A stretch of DNA of 64,000 nt from Clarkia xantiana subsp. parviflora. Taxonomy: Eukaryota; Streptophyta; Magnoliopsida; Myrtales; Onagraceae. A program made the position numbers and the translations under genes. The notes below the pieces were generated by a model. It made no database searches and was not told the DNA's origin. It was given only the letters and a program-made list of their open reading frames with translations. This document shows, piece by piece, positions 23,340 to 35,100 of the stretch. The stretch spans positions 6,758,001-6,822,000 of the forward strand of contig JAPTYO010000017.1 in assembly GCA_036873135.1 (NCBI GenBank). The letters are read 5' to 3'. Numbering within the stretch: the first letter of the stretch is position 1; each line of letters opens with the position of its first letter.

Positions 23340-26300
23340 TCCGGGATCTATCAGAATGACTGTGTTATCAAGCTCTTCCTGAAGGTCCAAAGCAACCTCA
23401 TTTTCCATATGTTTAGCTTGGAAACTGCTCGACTCATTGTCTGCCGCAGAGGACTCCGTACCCCCCTGAATGTCATATTTACCCGTCGATTTTCCCTTAC
23501 AGACAGCAACCCAATCCTTCCTTTCCCTCCGGCCTCCTGGATACTCAAGATAGAAGACTTTTTCAGCTTGACTCGCTAAAACAAATTTCTAGTCAGTTGG
23601 ATAGCAAGACCGAGGGTCTAACTCTACAAATCCAAGTCTTGGATGTATTCGCATCTTCGTCGTCGTGTCATACCAATGACATTTCAATAAGCACACACTA
23701 TTACGACTACCAAGGTATTCCACTTCCCATATTTCATCAATCAACCCGTAGTAGTTGTTGTAATCACCACCCCCACCACACTGACCTTTCACGCACACAC
23801 CAGAGTTTGCTCTTATCCGTTCTCTTCCATGCTCACGTGTGTGAAAGTTAAATCCATTTGTAAAGCATCCATTATAAGTCTTCACGATGGTACTGGGTCC
23901 CCTACTTAGTTCATAAACGCCTTCAGCAACTTCATGTATGTGAGATTGAACCTTCAATTATTCAAGTATTAGTACACAATTTGAAAAATCTTTCAGATGC
24001 ACAAACAATTATAACAAGTCTTGAATACTAACATATTCTTTCAACCAATCAGCAAATGATGTGTGGAGGAGCATGTCGAGTACTTGAGCTATCAAATCCA
24101 CGTGTTCTTGCCTTATCGCATCCTCGAATAACCTGCAGGAGGTTAGGTAAGTTTACTAGTAGTGGAAACCAATCAAACTAAAAAAATAGATGATAGGCAT
24201 AGCCATTAGATTACCCAATGTATGGCGATAGTTCTAATGTATTAAGTATAACATAAGTGTGTGCTGCATCAACATCTGAAACTGGCATGAAAGTGCGACC
24301 ACGCGGCCCATACAGTTGGATTGGATGTCGAAATACATATAGTCTATGCTCACCAAAAGGTACACCACCATCATCATTCTGTGGGCCTCTGTTGATTCTT
24401 GAATCAATGCCGTCCGCAAAGTAGAATGAACAAAAAGTCGATGTCTCTTGGATAATGTAGGCTTCACAAATTGATGCCTCGACATGAGCCTTGTTCCCAA
24501 CCTTTTTCTTCAAACCGTGGAGAAACCTGAAAACACAAGTAATGCCATATCAAGAAAAACGAAAACATGTCTGGTCGGGATGTGCTGACTAGTTGATGTA
24601 CCTTTCAAATGGATACATCCAGCGATACTGAACGGGTCCTCACAACTCAGCCTCTAGTGGAAGATGCACTAGGAGATGCTCACTTATATAAAAAAAACCA
24701 GGTGGGAAAATCTTTTCTAGCTTGCACATGGTTTCAACTATTTGCAATTTCAGTTCTCTAATACGACCTACGTCCACAACACGGCTGCAAATGTCTCTGA
24801 AAAAACATGTTAACTCAGCAAGGGCTTCCCAAATTGGGTCTGGAACCATATCTCGAAGTGCTACAGGTAGTAACATCTGTAGCATAATGTGACAGTCGTG
24901 ACTTTTTAGTCCCGTTATTTTGACCTCTTCCACGTTTGCACACCTTGAAGTGTTTGAGCCGTAACCATCTGGGAGCAAGTCCATCCTCACTTTAGCGTTG
25001 TCCTTTGTCTTGCCTTTCACGTCCATTACAGTGTTGAACACGTTCTCAAATACATTCTTCTCGACGTGCATCACGTCAAGGTTATGCCTAATCAAAGCTG
25101 TTTTCCAGTATGGTTCCCAGAATATGCTCCTCTTTTTCCAGTTGTGGTCCTTGCCATATCCGGGAATTTTATCACTCTTGTGGTATTTTCTGAACGTCAC
25201 ATCTGGTAGCAAAGAAACCGAAGCAAATACTTCCTCACCGGATAGTATTGGCGGTGGTGCTTCATCAACAATAACTCCTTTCCGGAAAAGATCGGCTTGA
25301 AACCTAAAAGGGTGGTCTTCGGGCAAAAACTTGCGATGACAATCAAAATGACATGCCTTCCCACCGTGCTTAAGTGTAATGGCATTCCCTAAATGCATAC
25401 AATAGGGGCAAGCCATTTTCCCCTGAGTACCCTAGGGGTGGCAATTCGTGCTATCGTGCGTGCTATCGTGCGTGTCAATAATCGTGTCGTGCTAAACTTA
25501 CTGAACACGAACACGCACGGTAAGCTTATCGTGCCACGTTTTACAAACACGAACACGACACGGATAATTTCGTGCTTGTTCGTGTCGTGCTATTGTGTTG
25601 TGTAAGGATATATAGTTGTACATCCCGAAACGAGATCTTTAAGCAAAAAAACAAAATAATAAACTTTATATACAAAAAAAACTATGATTAGTATGTCAAT
25701 ATTCATAAGTTAATAATATAGAGTATAAAACACTAAAAATTAAATCACTAACTGAAGTTTTTAAAGGTAATAAATAAGATTTGTTTAAAAAATACTTAAG
25801 AATTAGTCTTAGTAGCACAATTTTATCGTGCTATCGTGCGTGTCGTGTTATGATACTCAAACACGAACACGACACGGAAGTTATATCGTGTTAATCGTAT
25901 TCGTGCTATCGTGTTATCGTTCTACTATATGCTAGCACGAACACGGTTTTTTCCGTGCGTGTTCGTATCGTGCTATCGTGTCGTGTCACAAATTGCCAGC
26001 CCTAGAGTACCCCACCCAGATAACATTGCATAGGCTGGTAAGTCGCTGATTGTCCACATCAAGGCAGCCCGCAATGTGAATCTCTCTTTGTGTGACGTGT
26101 CATAGGATGGTACACCATCAAACCAGAGTGAAGTTAATTCATCCACGAATGGCCTCATGAACACATCAATATCTTTACCTGGATGACTTGGCCCGGGAAT
26201 AACCATATTCAAGAACGTATATGGCTCTTTCATACACATCCACGGTGGTAGATTGTACACCGTCAGAATTACAGGCCAGCATGAGTAGGGAGCTCCATAG

Positions 26301-27261
26301 TGATCGAACGGGGTAAACCCATCTGTACAAAGGCCTAGTCGTACATTCCGTGGTTCCAAAGCAAATTCCTCGTGTGTTCTACTAAAGTGTTTCCATGCTT
26401 CTCTATCAGATGGATGTACCATAGTTCCGCTTCGAGAACGGTGCTCGTTATGCCAAGTCATGTGGGGGGCTGTCTTCGTCGACATATACAAGCGCTGCAA
26501 CCGTGGAGTGATGGGTAAATATCGGAGAACTTTGAATCTGTCATGATGGAAAATGCGGTAGCTAGTCAAGTGCTTGTCCTCTTTATAGTACAACATGCAG
26601 CCGTTAATGCACGAATGTATCTTCTCATACTCAAGGCCGAGCTTTCCCATTTTCTTCTTGCATTCGTAAAAGTTCTTAGGGAGCTTATGGTCGACCGGTA
26701 GTATTTCTCCTATTGTTTTCAACATACCGTCGAAAGTCCGTGCACTAACATGACCTTCTGATTTTGTGTTTAGGAGTTGAGACATAGCAGATAGCACTGT
26801 ATGATTCGGGCAACCATCGTACAGAGGTGTCTTCGCATCTATCAACAAAGCATCGAAACTTTCCTTATCAAAGGTTGGCACATCGGTGTCGTCGTGGGGA
26901 GGATCTGCATTGGCTCCGAATCCATCAATGACCAACTGTTGATACTCGGTTTGATAATCTCCACCTCCAACGGTTTGGCCACTACTGCCTCCAACACCCC
27001 ATTCTACCTCCCCATGCTGCCTCCAAAAAGTATAGCCTTCCTTAAACCGTGATTGTATAAATGCACCTTCACAGTTTCTAAATCCTCATAGTATCTATTC
27101 ATGCAACTCACGCAAGGACACTTGATTTCAGTTACTCATCCACATTCGTCGGAGTTGTTAACTGCAAATTGAATGAATGATTCCACACCATCCTTGAACT
27201 CGTCAAACAATGCACCATGTCGATCCTTTCGACGCCACATCCATGTGCGATCTTCGGCCAT
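23340..27261 (-). pseudogene. TNP2-like CACTA transposase gene C
   Basis: It reads from the ATG at 27261 (MAEDRTWMWRRKDRHG). In order it holds the N-terminal KCPCVSCMNRYY region (27150-27080), a Transposase_21 core (26935-26005 and 25424-25000: LGLCTDGFTPFDHYGAPYSC, PVILTVYNLPPWM, KMACPYC), and a DUF4218-type part (24900-24210: LKSHDCHIMLQMLLPVALRD, VQYRWMYPFERFLHGLKKK). It ends with a DUF4216-type part (23957-23590: NNYYGLIDEIWEVEYLG). A hAT MITE with an 8-bp duplication splits the core. In-frame TGA codons occur at about 27134 and 24640, both consistent with CGA-to-TGA changes. It would have been the catalytic transposase that cuts CACTA ends. It is no longer functional, and the 3' exon limits are approximate. 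Confidence 0.88.
25433..26004. mobile_element. hAT-type MITE inserted in the TNP2 gene
   Basis: The terminal inverted repeats TAGGGGTGGCAATTCGTG and TAGGGCTGGCAATTTGTG (from the other end) are flanked by an 8-bp duplication GAGTACCC at 25425-25432 and 26005-26012. These are hAT hallmarks. The 572-bp interior is AT-rich, with subterminal CGTGCTATCGTG repeats in both orientations and no coding sequence. Confidence 0.93.
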
Positions 27262-27959
27262 TTATCCGTGTTGCGCTTATGTATGCCCTGTCAGTAATTA
27301 AATAGCTTGTGTAAGATAACCATAACATCAAACTAATACTAAGTCATCTCATTTACTTAGCCTTGCATATACAAACTACAAACCAACCAGACTTTATTTC
27401 AAATTCATGTACAACAACTAACATAAGTAAACCAACCACACATAATGTCATCATATACCAACCACATAAATCACTATTCTCTCTACGGCATATACACAAA
27501 CACTTGGTGTGCACAAAACCACTTTGATATTACTTTATATCCAACAAGTATTCTTTGATAGTTGAACACAAAAATTGAGAGAAGATGAATCAAAACCCAA
27601 GTTATGAGATCAAGTTGCATATTACCTGAAATAATTGTTACCCACTGCAGACCTCTTCTTCTACGCGCAGCACTCTGAGAAAGAACGCTGCTCTGCTAAT
27701 TAGCTCTCTGTAAGTCTGTATTAATGGGTGTTGGTCGTTTTGGCAATATATACAAGGCCCGCAAATAATTATATCAAGTACAAATCTCTGATAATGAAAC
27801 CAATTATCCTAGTAGTAACGCGCTCAGATTCTGACATATTGCTGATGGTTGCTGGTTCAATACTCTGCAACGACTCTGTATTTTTCTTATTAGCACAAAT
27901 ATTGGGGTCGTTTATAATTCGTATCAGGGTCGTGTCAGATTTTCTTTCATCAACGAATT
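27262..27959. mobile_element. Leader of CACTA gene C and start of the right subterminal region
   Basis: This is non-coding. It lies upstream of the TNP2 ATG. Motifs such as GTCGTGTCAG and GGGGTCGTTTATAATTCG near 27905-27940 resemble the CACTA subterminal repeats. Confidence 0.4.
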
Positions 27960-28607
27960 GTGCACGGCGATGGTGAGGGTATGGTGATAACACTAATACC
28001 ATAACCATACCATATTTTTTTTCACTCAAACCATAACCACTGCGGTTATGATTCTTCATACCATAACCATAACCATGGTTTTTAACCACGATTAAACCAT
28101 TTAATCACAATCATTCAAACTAATACAACATTATTGTTTCATACAAGAAAATAAACATACATTCATTGTTTCATACACGGAATCCAAATTAAACGTAACT
28201 TCATTGTTTCACTTAATTAAAAACAACATATTCAATCACCTATCACTTGCGATATTCGATCCTCATTCACCATCGCTTCCAATCGTGGTTACCTAATAAT
28301 AAGAAATATAGACAAAAAAATGGTGGGTGGGAAGGGAACGAAATAAGAATTATCATATTTGACTAATAATTAAAGTACAATAATAATGTATATATATACC
28401 AATATAAGTATTAGTAATATATTTACTAATATTATATATATAGAGGTGATGGTTATAACTGCGGTTATGGACTGAATACCATAACCATTACGGTTACAAG
28501 ATTCATCACCATAACCGCCCCTCACCATAATGGTGTGGTTAACCATTGCGGTAAATGGTTCGAATTACCATGGTTATTTGATTTTCACCGCACCATTGCC
28601 GGCCCTA
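27960..28607. mobile_element. Probable MITE with CCATAACCAT repeats
   Basis: The right end reads inward TAGGGCCGGCAATGGTG and the left end CACGGCGATGGTG, a degraded inverted repeat resembling hAT ends. Both subterminal regions are rich in ATAACCAT/ATGGTTAT words in opposite orientation. I see no clean target duplication, so the boundaries are approximate. Confidence 0.45.
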
Positions 28608-28744
28608 GGCCTATGTCAGATCCCTCGTGTCAAAATCGTCCCAAACAGTCGTTTACATTTGAAACGAGGTAACACCCTGTGTCAGTACACGTTCTAAACT
28701 CTACTTCATGCCTAATCCAACACAAACACGTCCCAATTTGAAAC
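28608..28744. mobile_element. Right subterminal region of the CACTA element, left part
   Basis: Motifs CGTGTCAAAA, CGTCCCAAA, TTTGAAACGAGG and GTGTCAGTACACG recall the left end of the CACTA. The region is cut by the gypsy insertion at 28744/28745 and resumes at 50727. Confidence 0.6.
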
Positions 28745-29442
28745 TGATGGGTTTCGCTATGGCCATTAGGCCCTTTAACGGTGAGGAAACGGTGAATAGG
28801 CCCTCTGGGCCCTAAAAGGAGGTCAAGAAGACCATGGCGAAGGGTCCCGACAGCGAGAGTCCCGATGATGAAAGATCCCGACAGAGTCTGTCCTGATAGG
28901 CGAGCTGGACGCTCCCAACGAGATGCCTTTAAGTAGGCCCCGATGATGAATCCCTGAGAATGATTGGCCCTGTCACGATGAAGAGGGGCCCCGAGCGGTG
29001 ACACAATGAGATAACTCTGGAGTCCCCGATATTAGTCGGGACTTGCTATCAGAGGTTGAGGCCGAGATACGCGGAACGTGGCCGAGATAAGCGAGATCGC
29101 CTAGATAGGCGGGATCGTGGCCGAGATAGGCGAGATCATGCCCGAGATAGGCTGGATCGTGGCCGAGATAAGCGGAATATGGGCTAACCACCCCAACGGT
29201 TCACCAGGTAACTGAGGTACCTCTTCGCCTATAAAAGGGCAGAGGTTACCTCAGATCACATATGTTTTTTTGATATACGCTCTTTGAGATTCCTGCTTGC
29301 CAGTTTACACGAGATACTCATTTAAGCATCGGAGAGGGATTCTGGGTCACCGCCCGGTCTATCCCCTCTTGCAGGATTACGTGGAGCGAAGGAGTTCGCA
29401 TCGCCGTCAAGACCGTACCGGAGTTCCAACCGTGATCCAACA
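28745..29442 (+). repeat. 5' LTR of the outer gypsy element
   Basis: 698 bp with a TATA box CCTATAAAAGGG near 29230. It contains a variable tract of CCGAGATAAGCGAGATC-like units (about 29060-29175), which accounts for most of the 23-bp length difference from the 3' LTR. Confidence 0.92.
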
Positions 29443-29461
29443 TTGGCGCCGTCTGTGGGAA
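29443..29461 (+). promoter_or_regulatory. Primer binding site of the outer gypsy element
   Basis: TTGGCGCCGTCTGTGGGA lies directly after the LTR's terminal CA, where the tRNA primer for minus-strand DNA should pair. The inner element has almost the same site (TTGGCGCCGTCCGTGGGT). Confidence 0.8.
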
Positions 29462-29479
29462 GCGTGACAAAAAGCTAAT

Positions 29480-31419
29480 ATGACTTCTACTCGTTCAATG
29501 GCGGCTGGTAAGCAGAGAAGACAAGGACAATCTGGTGGTTCCCGTCATCCTGCTGGGACGACTATGAATTCGCCACCGGAGCATGCTGAGGACCAGAACC
29601 TCCCTGTTGAGGTCTCCCGGACAGGGGGGCACAACGAAGTTCCTGAGGATGCTGTTCAACACCAAGAGAATAGGGAGGAAGAGGCTCCTCCAAATGCGGA
29701 TCTGACAAAGGCTGTGGTGGATGCCATGCCGATGTTTTTGGCGGCCGTGGAGGCTCTCTTAGAGCGAAGAGAGGCGGCCAAGAGGCAGGAGGAGATGCCC
29801 CCGCCAGCAGAGGTTCAGAATGTGCAGGAGGCCCAACCCAGAAGTCAGGATAAGGGTAAGGAGCTCGCTCAATCAGAGCGATTTGTGGTCGACGGGCCAG
29901 GACCAGTGCAGCATAGGACCATTCCCCTCAATGGTCCCATCACCCCCGATCAGGTGGTGAAGATCGTGAACATCTGCATGGGGGAGCAGAAGCCGATGAT
30001 GTCGGAACTCAGGGATCGATCCACTCATCCCTTTGTTCCCCAACTGATAGACACCCTTGCCCCGCCAGGGCTGGGTATCCCCACAGTGAAGGAGTATGAT
30101 GGCGAGGGAGATCTGGTTCGTCATGTCCAGAAGCACCTCATGGCTTGTCTCGGCAGAGCCCCAAACGACGATATCGTGTGTGTGCTGTTCCCGAATACAC
30201 TGGGTGAGAGGGCCCTAACCTGGTTCTTCAGCCTGCCCCCAGGGTGCATCACCTGCTGGGCTGACATGCACGACTGTTTCATCCAGCAGTACCAGGGTCG
30301 TCGCCGCCTCTTGAAGAGCGTGAGGTCCCTCGCCCAGGTGGTACAGAGGCCCGACGAATCACTGGCACATTACTACCAGCGGTATACTGCTAGCGTGGCA
30401 GAGATTGATGAAGAAATATCGGAGGGATAGACCAGCGGTGGCACATTACTACCAGCGGTATACTCCTTCGGAACCTGACAGCCCCCTATGGTTCCGACCT
30501 GATGCACAGCGTGGCTGAGAAGGCTGTGTGGAACATGGAGGCACTGCAGAAGAGGGTGAAGCAGCAAATCGACGTGCAAGAGTCGAAATTAGCTGCTGGA
30601 GAGCTTGAGCCCCCGAAGTCTAACAAGGGGAAGCAGTCGCTCAAGCCAGTGGACGACCATAAGCGGAAGGATAAGTCCGAGAGCAATCGGACTCGAGGTC
30701 GTTCTGATCAAAGGGAGGACAGGCGTCCCCCGAGGAAGGATAAGCGGAAGGACTATAGAATCCCTCTGAATAGCTCCATGGCGGAGGTGCTAGCGGTCAT
30801 GGATCTACGGGGTATCTCTAGGTACCCCCCGAAGAAAGAAGGGGAGTTTATGGGATCCCGCACCGATCGTTACTGTCGGTTCCACCGCGCCAGCGGTCAC
30901 GACACTAACCATTGTCTGGAGTTGAAGAAGGAGATTGAAAAGCTGATCCAGAAGGGGAAGCTTAAGGAGTTTGTGGCTGAAAGGCGGTGTCGTTCCCGCT
31001 CTCGATCTCGATCGCGGTCCCGTTCCCGCTCCCGCGATCGGTCCCCGAAGAAGAAGAAGACGGAACCAGAGTCCTCTGGCGCCCGTAAGGAGAAGCGGGG
31101 CACTATCAATGTGATTCACGGAGGCTTTGCCGCGGGAGGTGACACCACAGCCTCTCGGGACGTCTACGCCTCTAGAATTTCTGCTGCTGTGGTACTGGGC
31201 AAGAGGTCCCGATCCTGGACCGCGAAGGAGGAGATGATGATTTCCTTTTCAGCGGAGGACCTGGTAGGTGTGGAGAGTCCACACGATGATGCTTTGGTCG
31301 TGACCCTGGACGTGGATGGATATGAAATGAAGCGGATATTGATCGATGGAGGGAGCTTTTCCGACATTCTGTTTATGGATGCGCTGGAGGCCATGGGGAA
31401 AAACGAAGAAGGATCTTAA
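29480..31419 (+). pseudogene. gag of the outer gypsy element, with an Arg/Ser repeat domain
   Basis: The ATG at 29480 starts a Gag with a capsid-type region (ERALTWFFSLPPGCI, DCFIQQYQGRRRL, PDESLAHYYQRY). A local duplication (TGGCACATTACTACCAGCGG at 30364 and 30437) introduces a stop and a frameshift, after which Gag resumes as LRNLTAPYGSDLMHSVAEKA (about 30466). The zinc-knuckle-like CRFHRASGHDTNHCLELKKE is at about 30870. A run of alternating Arg-Ser residues (about 30985-31045) precedes a basic SPKKKK tail. The frame continues into a protease-like region with ILIDGGSFSDILF near 31340 and breaks near 31400. Gag would form the particle; this copy cannot make it intact. Confidence 0.85.
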
Positions 31420-33155
31420 GGAGGTGACCTTTCCGATGGTCGGGTTCTCTGGTATTACCTCCTATCCGTTGGGAATGATCATCTTACCAGTGGAGTTCGG
31501 TAGCGGGTGGAAAGCGGAGAGGAGTAAACGTGGACTTTGTGGTGGTTGAGTCCGCGGGGACTTACAACGCGATTATCGGGAGAACCACCATGAATCCCCT
31601 GATGGCAATTGCCTCGACTGTGCACCAGAAGATGAAGTTCCCGACTGACCACGGAGTCGGGGAGGTCAAGGGCGACCAGGTGGCTTCCAGGAGGTGCTAT
31701 GTTAATGCCACCCGACGGAAGAGACGGGAGGCTATGGCTATCCTCCAGACCGATGCCGATCCTAGAGAGGAGTTTGGGCGTCCCGCCCCCATGTAGGATT
31801 TGAAGGAGGTCGAGATTGACGGACCTCAGAGGAAGGTGAAAATCGGGTCCGCCCTGTCTGACGAGAGGGCCCGAGAATTGATCGAGCTGCTGAAGGAGTT
31901 CAAAGAACTGTTTGCCTGGTTCCCGAGTGACATGCCAGGAATCAGTCCCGATGTGATCGTGCATGAGTTGAAGATTGATCCCGCGATCAAACCTATCGCG
32001 CAGAAAAGGCGTCTGATTCCAGACTTGGGTTGCCAAAAGGATTGCAATCCAGCAGGAGGTGGGCAGGTTGCTCGACGCTGGGTTTATCAAGGAGCTCCGA
32101 TTCCAGACTTGGGTTGCCAACCCGGTTCTGGTGAAGAAGAGCAACGGGAAGTGGCGGATGTGTGTTGATTTCCGTGACCTGAATAAGGCTTGCCCGATGG
32201 ACTGTTACCCGCTCCCGAGAATCGACCAGTTGGTGGATGCCACGTCGGGACATGAGTTGTTGAGCTTCATGGATGCGTACTCGGGCTATAATCAGATCAA
32301 GATGGCTAAGGAGGATGCCCCCCACACTGCCTTTTATACCGACAGTGATATCTATCATTATGATGTCATGCCTTTCGGATTGATCAATGCCGGGGCAACT
32401 TATCAAAGGATGGTGAACAAGTTGTTTGGGGACATGCTGGGGAAAACCATGGAGGCTTACGTGGACGATATACTGGTGAAGTCCCGACAGGCTGAGGATC
32501 ATGTTCACAACCTGGCCACGGCGTTTGAGCGGATGAGGCTTCATCAGGTTCGCTTGAACCCGACTAAGTGCGCCTTCGGAGTTCACTCGGGGATGTTTTT
32601 GGGCTTTATGGTAAGCCAGCGAAGAATTGAGGTGAACCCTGAGAAGCTGAGGGCAATCAAGGAGATGCAGTCTCTGATAAACCATCGGGAGGTGCAAGTG
32701 TTGAATGGCCGACTGGCTGCAATGAATCGCTTCCTGTCCAAGGCAAGTGACCGATCTATGCCGTTTTTTGAAGTACTGAGGGCCAACAAGAAGTTTGAGT
32801 GGACTGCCAAGTGTGAAGAGGCATTCCAGGCACTCAAGCAGCACCTTCGCACCCTCCCGCCATTGGCGAAACCGATTCCAGGCGAGCCGCTCTATCTATA
32901 TTTGGCTGTTTCTGAATTTGCCATTAGCTCTGTGTTACTGAAGGTTGTTGAGGGTAATCACGTCCCCTTTTATTATGTAAGCAAGGCGTTTGCCAAATCT
33001 GAAATGAATTATCCCGTCGTTGAGAAGTATCTCTTTGCGTTGATTATTACTGCTCAGAAGCTGAGGCCTTACTTTCACGCGCATGAGATTACTGTGTTGA
33101 CGAATCAGCCTCTGAAGCATTTTTTGAACCGACCTGATGCGTCAGGGAGGTTGGT
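31420..33155 (+). pseudogene. Protease C-terminus and reverse transcriptase of the outer gypsy element
   Basis: After two frameshifts, 31530-31796 gives YNAIIGRTTMNPLMAIASTV and the KFPTDHGVGEVKG segment typical of this family. The segment 31800-32010 leads into reverse transcriptase (KELFAWFPSDMPGISPDVIV). A short duplication (ATTCCAGACTTGGGTTGCCA at 32018 and 32100) breaks the frame. The frame that opens at 32059 then carries RT boxes VANPVLVKKSNGKWRMCVDF, LLSFMDAYSGYNQIKM, MPFGLINAGATYQRMVNKLF and YVDDILVKS. It continues into a degenerate first RNase H (LYLYLAVSEFAISSVLLK) with no aspartate at the first catalytic position. The inner element cuts it at 33155. Confidence 0.92.
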
Positions 33156-33935
33156 TGTTAGGTTCCGAGTCTAGGGTCAACGGGCGGTCGACTCAAGTCT
33201 CGTTCCTCACTGGAGATGTTGCGGATTCGGTGCTCTCGGGTTGCGCTGTCCTAGCTTGTGTCCTTCCGTCCTTAGCTTCTCTTCTCCTCTCGCCCTGCAA
33301 GAGGGGCAATACCAGGCACAGAGGGGGGGTGGTTCCTGATGAACCCTCTCTGATGCCTAAGTCAGTACGGTTTTAGAGAGATAAAGCTAGAGAGATGTCA
33401 GAGCAAAATTATGCAACTTGCCAAGATGATCAAATGAATAGTGGAAGAGTTGTATTTATAGGCAACGGTGTCATTAAGGTGGCTTAATGACATCGTTAAC
33501 CTTTAAACACAATTAATTATCCTTTAAACATGTAATTAAGACCTTAGGGTACAGAGAAGGTTGGCGGAAATAAACCGAGTATGGGAGTCCAAGAATGGTG
33601 CCGGGGCCCTTGGGGGGAAGGAAAATCCGACCCCCAAGGGTAGGGGTTGGGTGAGGCCACCCAACCCCTCCTAGGGGAGATCGGGTTGGCCAACCCTATC
33701 TCCCCTAGGGGAGATCGGGTTGGCTGACCCGATCTCCCCTAGGGGAGGTCGGGTGTGGCCACCCGACCTCACCTAGGTGAGTCTAACTTGGCCGGACGAG
33801 CGCTTCGGCCTCGTCCGGACCGTTGGTGTTTTCGCGAAGTGTTCGGGTTGAAGTTTCGATTTACAATCATTAACGGGGTAATCAAAATGAGACGAATCGG
33901 GAGTCAACGGGTTCAAATTGGGCGTATATCCATCA
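33156..33935 (-). repeat. 3' LTR of the inner gypsy element
   Basis: On the plus strand it runs from TGTTAGGTTCCGAG to TATATCCATCA. It contains nested palindromes around 33660-33780, including GATCTCCCCTAGGGGAGGTC-type units. On the minus strand the polypurine tract GACTCGGGGGCATG directly precedes it (33936-33949). Confidence 0.95.
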
Positions 33936-34470
33936 CATGCCCCCGAGTCAACCAATGGCCTAACCCTTGATTGACTCTATTTTAGGATGGTATGACACGC
34001 GCAATTTGAAACCGGGATTTTACCTTCTTGTCTGAATGTTTACTTACCCATGGATGTGTGCCTCTGACTCTGCCCCCTGCCTTATAAGATAGAGGAATTG
34101 TAAACGTCAGAACAGCACGGACACGTGTCTAAGCACGCGTCCGTCTGAGGTGGGAATAATAAATATTTCCTTGCTACGGGCGTATATTCGAAAAATACAC
34201 GCTCGCATAGGGATGCAATACGAATACGGCTAAGCGATTCATACTTCAATTTCATGTCGGGATTTTACTTAAGTGGAGAAAAATTTAATTTTGGTCTGAA
34301 AATTTTTCTAAGTATGGGATGCTCAAGAATAGACCTATGGGATGTTAACTATGGTGAGTGTGAGTTTAACCGTGGTTAATGGGAACTAGTTTTTGAATCT
34401 GTCCCTTAAAATTTTCCTTTCTAAAAATCAACGGTGTCGATTTGGCGGCTTTGGAAAAACCCTAATCCTT
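33936..34470 (-). mobile_element. Polypurine tract and non-coding 3' region of the inner gypsy element
   Basis: The minus-strand polypurine tract is at 33936-33949. The rest is non-coding in both directions and ends at the promoter of the antisense gene. Confidence 0.6.
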
Positions 34471-34474
34471 TGTA

Positions 34475-34483
34475 CTATAAAAG
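34475..34483 (+). promoter_or_regulatory. TATA box of the inner element's antisense gene
   Basis: CTATAAAAG in the context TTTGTACTATAAAAGGG is a strong plant TATA match. It lies upstream of a predicted leader exon (from about 34505 to 34584) and points antisense to gag-pol. Confidence 0.6.
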
Positions 34484-34584
34484 GGTTAGTGATTACCTCA
34501 TTCTCGTTGTCCTTTTCTCTTCTTTTCTTTTTGACGGTGGGATTTCTGGTCGGACTTACTTTTCGGGGCGCGCGTCGCATTGAG

Positions 34585-35084
34585 GTACGTGTCTTTTCTT
34601 TTGTGTAAGCATTGATTTTGGGGGATTTAATCCCGCTTCTCCCTCGATTGTTTCTTTACTTGTCTCGTTTTTGATTTGTGGGTCTTCATGGTGATACAGT
34701 CATGTTTGATTCATCCTCTTTCCATCTTCTTGACCCCATGTTTCTACTTACTGGCGCGTGGGGTCTTCTACCCTGGGATTATGACTATCTCCCCTTGCCC
34801 CTTGCCTCTGCCTGTTGGCCCGTGGGGTCTCTTTATGCTGGGGGTTATAACTATCTCCCCCTGCCTCTGCCTGTTGGCCGGTGGGGTCTCTCTATGCTGG
34901 GGGCTATAACTATCTCCCCCTGCCCCCTGCCTCTGCCTGTTGGCCGGTGGGGTCTCTCTATACCCTCTTTCTATTCTTACCTTTTGATTCTGTATTTGTC
35001 GTTTTAGGAGAGTGAGTTTCCTCTTGTCCTTACTATCCCTTTTCTGTTTTTCTTGGGCTGAGCTTGCGTTTTTTCGATCGACAG
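34585..35084 (+). other. Leader intron of the antisense gene, containing a 60-bp tandem repeat
   Basis: The donor GAGGTACGTG at 34585 and acceptor TCGATCGACAG ending at 35084 give a 500-bp intron just before the ATG at 35101. Inside, at about 34780-34965, three units of about 60 bp share CTGCCTCTGCCTGTTGGCC and TGGGGTCTCT. Confidence 0.5.
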
Positions 35085-35100
35085 ATTTCCCCGTTGATTG

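Noticed and set aside
31993..32844. 283-codon minus-strand frame over reverse transcriptase
   Set aside because: Complementary shadow of a real reverse transcriptase reading frame; no domain of its own.
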